Shown piece by piece: positions 61,311-64,000 of a stretch of 64,000 nt of DNA. Position numbers and translations under genes: made by a program. The notes under the pieces are model-generated. The model was not told the DNA's origin and searched no databases. It saw only the letters and a program-made list of their open reading frames with translations. The stretch's first letter is position 1. Every line of letters begins with the position of its first letter. The DNA comes from Chloropicon primus (Eukaryota > Chlorophyta > Chloropicophyceae > Chloropicales > Chloropicaceae), in contig CP060769.1 of assembly GCA_023205875.1 (NCBI GenBank), positions 186,001 through 250,000 on the forward strand. Reading direction: 5' to 3'.

Positions 61311-62648
61311 ATGCTTCGAGGACTCGCTTCAACGAAGACGGTGAAGGCCTTGAAGGTGGGCCAGAACCGAACCACTGGTGCTGGCAAGCTTGGCCGCCAG
61401 GGGAGGAAGAACCTTCTGTCGACGACGAGGGTCGCGGAGAGGGAGCCCCTGCTCAAGTCAGAGGCCCCGCAGAGGCCGGACTTGAACGGGAGGTACGGCA
61501 AGTACGGCGGGAAGTACGTGCCCGAGACCCTGATGTACGCCCTGAGCGTCTTGGAGGAGGACTACGCGAGGCTGAGCAACGACAAGGACTTCCAGGACGA
61601 GCTGAACGGGTTGCTGCAGGACTACGTCGGGAGGGCGACCCCGTTGTACTACGCGGAGAGGCTCTCTGAGCACTACGGCAGCGAGATCTACCTCAAGAGG
61701 GAGGACTTGAACCACACCGGGGCCCACAAGATCAACAACGCCCTCGGCCAGGCCCTCATGTGCAAGAAGCTCGGGAAGGAGAGGATCATCGCGGAGACCG
61801 GGGCGGGCCAGCACGGCGTGGCCACTGCCACCGTGTGCGCCCGCCTGGGCCTCAAGTGCATCATTTACATGGGAGCCAAGGACATGGAGAGGCAGGCCCT
61901 TAACGTGTTCAGGATGAAGCTCCTTGGCGCGGAGGTCAGGCCGGTCGCGGCAGGAACGGCCACCCTCAAGGACGCCACCTCCGAGGCCATCAGGGACTGG
62001 GTGACGAACGTGGAGACCACCCACTACATCCTGGGTTCGGTGGCCGGGCCCCACCCCTACCCGATGATGGTGAGAGACTTCCACGCCGTGATCGGCAAGG
62101 AGACGAGGGCGCAGTGCCTGGAGAAGTTCGGCGGCAAGCCGGACATCCTCATGGCGTGCATTGGCGGCGGCAGCAACGCCATGGGACTCTTCCACGACTT
62201 CGTGGAGGACGAGGACGTGAGGCTCATCGGCGTCGAGGCCGCTGGAGATGGCTTGGACACCGACAGGCACGCCGCCACCCTGACGTACGGCCAGCCCGGG
62301 GTCCTGCACGGATCGTTCAGCAAGCTCTTGCAGGACCACGACGGCCAGGTCATCGAGCCTCACAGCATCAGCGCTGGTTTGGATTACCCCGGCGTTGGCC
62401 CTGAGCACTCCTTCTTGCAAGACATCGGGAGGGCCGAGTACTACGGAATCTCCGACAAGGAGGCCCTCAAGGCGTTCGAGCTCGTGTCCAGGATGGAGGG
62501 AATCATCCCCGCGCTGGAGACCTCCCACGTCTTGGCGTACCTCGACAAGCTCTGCCCTACCCTGAAGAACAACGAGAGGATCGTGGTGAACTGCAGCGGG
62601 AGGGGAGACAAGGACGTCCAATCGGCGTCGAAGCACTTTGACTTTTGA
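61311..62648 (+). CDS. TRPB: Tryptophan synthase beta chain, plastid-targeted
   Basis: 445 residues, intronless. It joins indole and serine into tryptophan with PLP. A basic leader of about 45 residues ([20 protein letters not shown]) fits a plastid transit peptide. The mature enzyme begins [15 protein letters not shown]. The PLP lysine is K140 in [25 protein letters not shown] carries the catalytic glutamate, and GGGSNAMG (285-292) binds the cofactor phosphate. The C-terminus, [10 protein letters not shown], is standard. The length and all motifs are those of the plant/bacterial TrpB1 type. No alpha chain is fused or adjacent. TGTAA at 62718 follows the stop by 70 nt. Confidence 0.97.
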   Translation: MLRGLASTKTVKALKVGQNRTTGAGKLGRQGRKNLLSTTRVAEREPLLKSEAPQRPDLNGRYGKYGGKYVPETLMYALSVLEEDYARLSNDKDFQDELNGLLQDYVGRATPLYYAERLSEHYGSEIYLKREDLNHTGAHKINNALGQALMCKKLGKERIIAETGAGQHGVATATVCARLGLKCIIYMGAKDMERQALNVFRMKLLGAEVRPVAAGTATLKDATSEAIRDWVTNVETTHYILGSVAGPHPYPMMVRDFHAVIGKETRAQCLEKFGGKPDILMACIGGGSNAMGLFHDFVEDEDVRLIGVEAAGDGLDTDRHAATLTYGQPGVLHGSFSKLLQDHDGQVIEPHSISAGLDYPGVGPEHSFLQDIGRAEYYGISDKEALKAFELVSRMEGIIPALETSHVLAYLDKLCPTLKNNERIVVNCSGRGDKDVQSASKHFDF

Positions 62649-62717
62649 GGCAAGGAAACATTGGTGAACAAAAACCGCCGGAGCAAGCGCCCGGTCGCCC
62701 ATCTATATATATGTGAC

Positions 62718-62722
62718 TGTAA
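62718..62722 (+). terminator. Candidate TGTAA polyadenylation signal of TRPB
   Basis: TGTAA 70 nt after the TRPB stop, within the 110-bp gap to the convergent protease gene. Confidence 0.45.
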
Positions 62723-62758
62723 AACTGTTTACTTACTCGAAAGGCCCCTCCTCCTTGG

Positions 62759-63757
62759 TCACATCTCGTCGACGAAGACGTCCTCGACTCGCTCGAGGCA
62801 CGTGTCCTGCCGAAGCCAGTGCTTGAGCCACGACGTGTAGTTCGGCAGCCTCACCGCCCGGGCGTGGTCGACGAAGGAGGATTCCCCGGAGAAGACGTCG
62901 AAGTCGAGCTCCCCGCCGCTCAGGATGCCGACCTGAAGGTGCTCCCCGGGCCTCAACGCGGAGGGGTAGAAAATTGGGGCGCCCGAGTCACCGTTGCAGC
63001 TCGCCTTGCCCCGCCGCCGCATGCAAATCGTCTCCGATGTGCAGAACGTCCCGCCGTGCTTGCTACAGGCGGGGTCCGCCTCGCAGTCCACGATGCTGTA
63101 CTCCATCTTTGACATGTCGTCCACCTCATCCGCGGCGGACACCTCGTACACGCAGTGGGTCTCCGTATCGCCAAAGCCGACGACCGTAACGTTCTTGGGG
63201 GCCTCCACGGCTCCCGTGAATATTTTGACCGGGTTGTGGGTCTGGCACGTCTCGAGGAATACCAAGGCGAGATCCCAGAAGGCCGAGCCCCGGCGGTACT
63301 CGAACGGCTCCCCAACGACGATCTTCTTGACCCCCACCACGTGCCGGTCCCCGTCCCCGTCGTGCGCCCAAACGGAGGCCGACTTCCCCAGCACCGCCTT
63401 GTACCCCTCGCTGACCTCCCGCTGCTCCCTGTACCTCCCCGCGAAGTCGTTGTCGTACTCGTAGATCTCGTCGTCCTTGTGAAAACAATGGGCGGCGGTG
63501 AGAATGACGCCCGGGGACACCAAGCTCGCCGAGCACATGTGGTGAAGCTTCCCCGTGTCCCTCACCATAACGAGCGAGGCGCCGAAGGGGTAGTCGTCAA
63601 CCGAGGTCGTCACCCCGTTGAAAACCTGGAGGTCTCTCCCCCCCGCCCCCGGGAGGGCGAGGGCGAGAAGAACGACCCCGAGACAAACAAAACAACGCGG
63701 GACGAACGACGACAACAACGAGGAGGAGGACAAGGCGGCCTCGAACATCATCTCCAT
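62759..63757 (-). CDS. Secreted trypsin-like serine protease (S1 family)
   Basis: 332 residues, intronless. A hydrophobic signal segment (CFVCLGVVLLALALPGAGG) starts about residue 22. The mature domain starts near VFNGVTTSVDDYPFGASL. The catalytic triad is visible: H90 in LTAAHCF, D162 in FWDLALVFL and S258 in CNGDSGAPIF. The specificity-pocket region around CMRRRGKASCNGD follows the usual S1 layout. The position six residues before the serine does not give a clear trypsin aspartate, so the cleavage preference is open. Cysteine pairs support disulfides. The enzyme probably works outside the cell or in a vacuole. Confidence 0.9.
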   Translation of the reverse strand: MEMMFEAALSSSSLLSSFVPRCFVCLGVVLLALALPGAGGRDLQVFNGVTTSVDDYPFGASLVMVRDTGKLHHMCSASLVSPGVILTAAHCFHKDDEIYEYDNDFAGRYREQREVSEGYKAVLGKSASVWAHDGDGDRHVVGVKKIVVGEPFEYRRGSAFWDLALVFLETCQTHNPVKIFTGAVEAPKNVTVVGFGDTETHCVYEVSAADEVDDMSKMEYSIVDCEADPACSKHGGTFCTSETICMRRRGKASCNGDSGAPIFYPSALRPGEHLQVGILSGGELDFDVFSGESSFVDHARAVRLPNYTSWLKHWLRQDTCLERVEDVFVDEM

Positions 63758-64000
63758 CTCGTGCCGTTTCGTCGTTCAGTCGGCGCCCGAAAGCTGCGAG
63801 GTCGCAAAGGAAACCAACCTCTCGGTCTCTCGCCTCGCTCACCCTTACGGCGGTTGTACTGTGGTGCTCTCCCACTCTCTCGCCCGAGTCGCCCAAAGAG
63901 TGACGCTCTCTCGCGCGCTCTCTCTCTCCGCCACTGGCGGTTACACTGTGCCACTGGCGGTTACACTGTGGTGCTCTTCCCACAACAGCGGGGCCCGAAA
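63758..64000. other. Spacer upstream of the protease gene with repeated 20-bp units
   Basis: GCCACTGGCGGTTACACTGT occurs back to back at about 63931-63970, and a diverged unit (ACGGCGGTTGTACTGTGGTG) at 63846-63865. A CT run lies near 63908-63930. No gene is supportable before the window ends. Confidence 0.6.

Overview
This window is nuclear DNA from a eukaryote, most likely a green alga of prasinophyte or early chlorophyte type. Three lines of evidence support this. First, several genes are of plant-lineage type: a stellacyanin-like phytocyanin, an acyl-ACP synthetase of the AAE15/16 type with a plastid-like leader, a plant-type PDI flanked by ERV41/46 segments, a plastid-like tryptophan synthase beta chain and a UBC7/13/14-type E2. 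Second, some 3' ends carry TGTAA, the polyadenylation signal of green algae. Third, the introns are few, short and GT-AG. Dynein heavy chains of two axonemal arms show that the lineage makes, or recently made, motile flagella. The genus cannot be fixed from the sequence alone. No prokaryotic, viral or transposon-like coding region was recognised.

Layout. 1-7610: the C-terminal end of an outer-arm beta dynein heavy chain, a 100-residue conserved protein, a secreted P-domain protein, a Golgi-type GT32 glycosyltransferase, a small secreted protein and a DCAF4-like WD40 protein. 8577-20539: ribulose-phosphate 3-epimerase, PDI-ERV, a two-membrane-span protein, a plastid-targeted unknown, the PRP28/DDX23 helicase, a DUS1-type tRNA dihydrouridine synthase and a kinase-like protein lacking the usual beta3 lysine. 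20611-38024: UTP10/HEATR1, an E2 enzyme, an 82-residue unknown, acyl-ACP synthetase, a MORN-repeat protein, an MgtE-type transporter and the phytocyanin. 38123-51523: one uninterrupted 13.4-kb exon for the 1-beta (DNAH2/DHC10-type) inner-arm dynein heavy chain. 52573-63757: the ZNF598/Hel2 ribosome-collision ligase, a Tudor-plus-DDT chromatin protein, a possible small gene, a CCDC24-like coiled-coil protein, tryptophan synthase beta and a secreted trypsin-like protease.

Architecture. Genes mostly alternate between tail-to-tail pairs 70-145 bp apart (one pair overlaps by 9 bp) and head-to-head pairs separated by 0.3-1.5 kb of spacer rich in CT/GA, GT and ATCG microsatellites. Most coding sequences lack introns. 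Where introns occur they usually lie within the first 20-75 codons. A diverged element of about 40-50 bp recurs in at least seven of the spacers and is the least explained signal here.

Functionally the genes are mostly housekeeping: rRNA processing, splicing, tRNA modification, ubiquitin, and plastid lipid and amino-acid metabolism. A flagellar component (two dyneins, CCDC24-like and possibly MORN) and a set of secretory-pathway proteins are added to this. Nothing in the window forms a clearly new multi-gene system.
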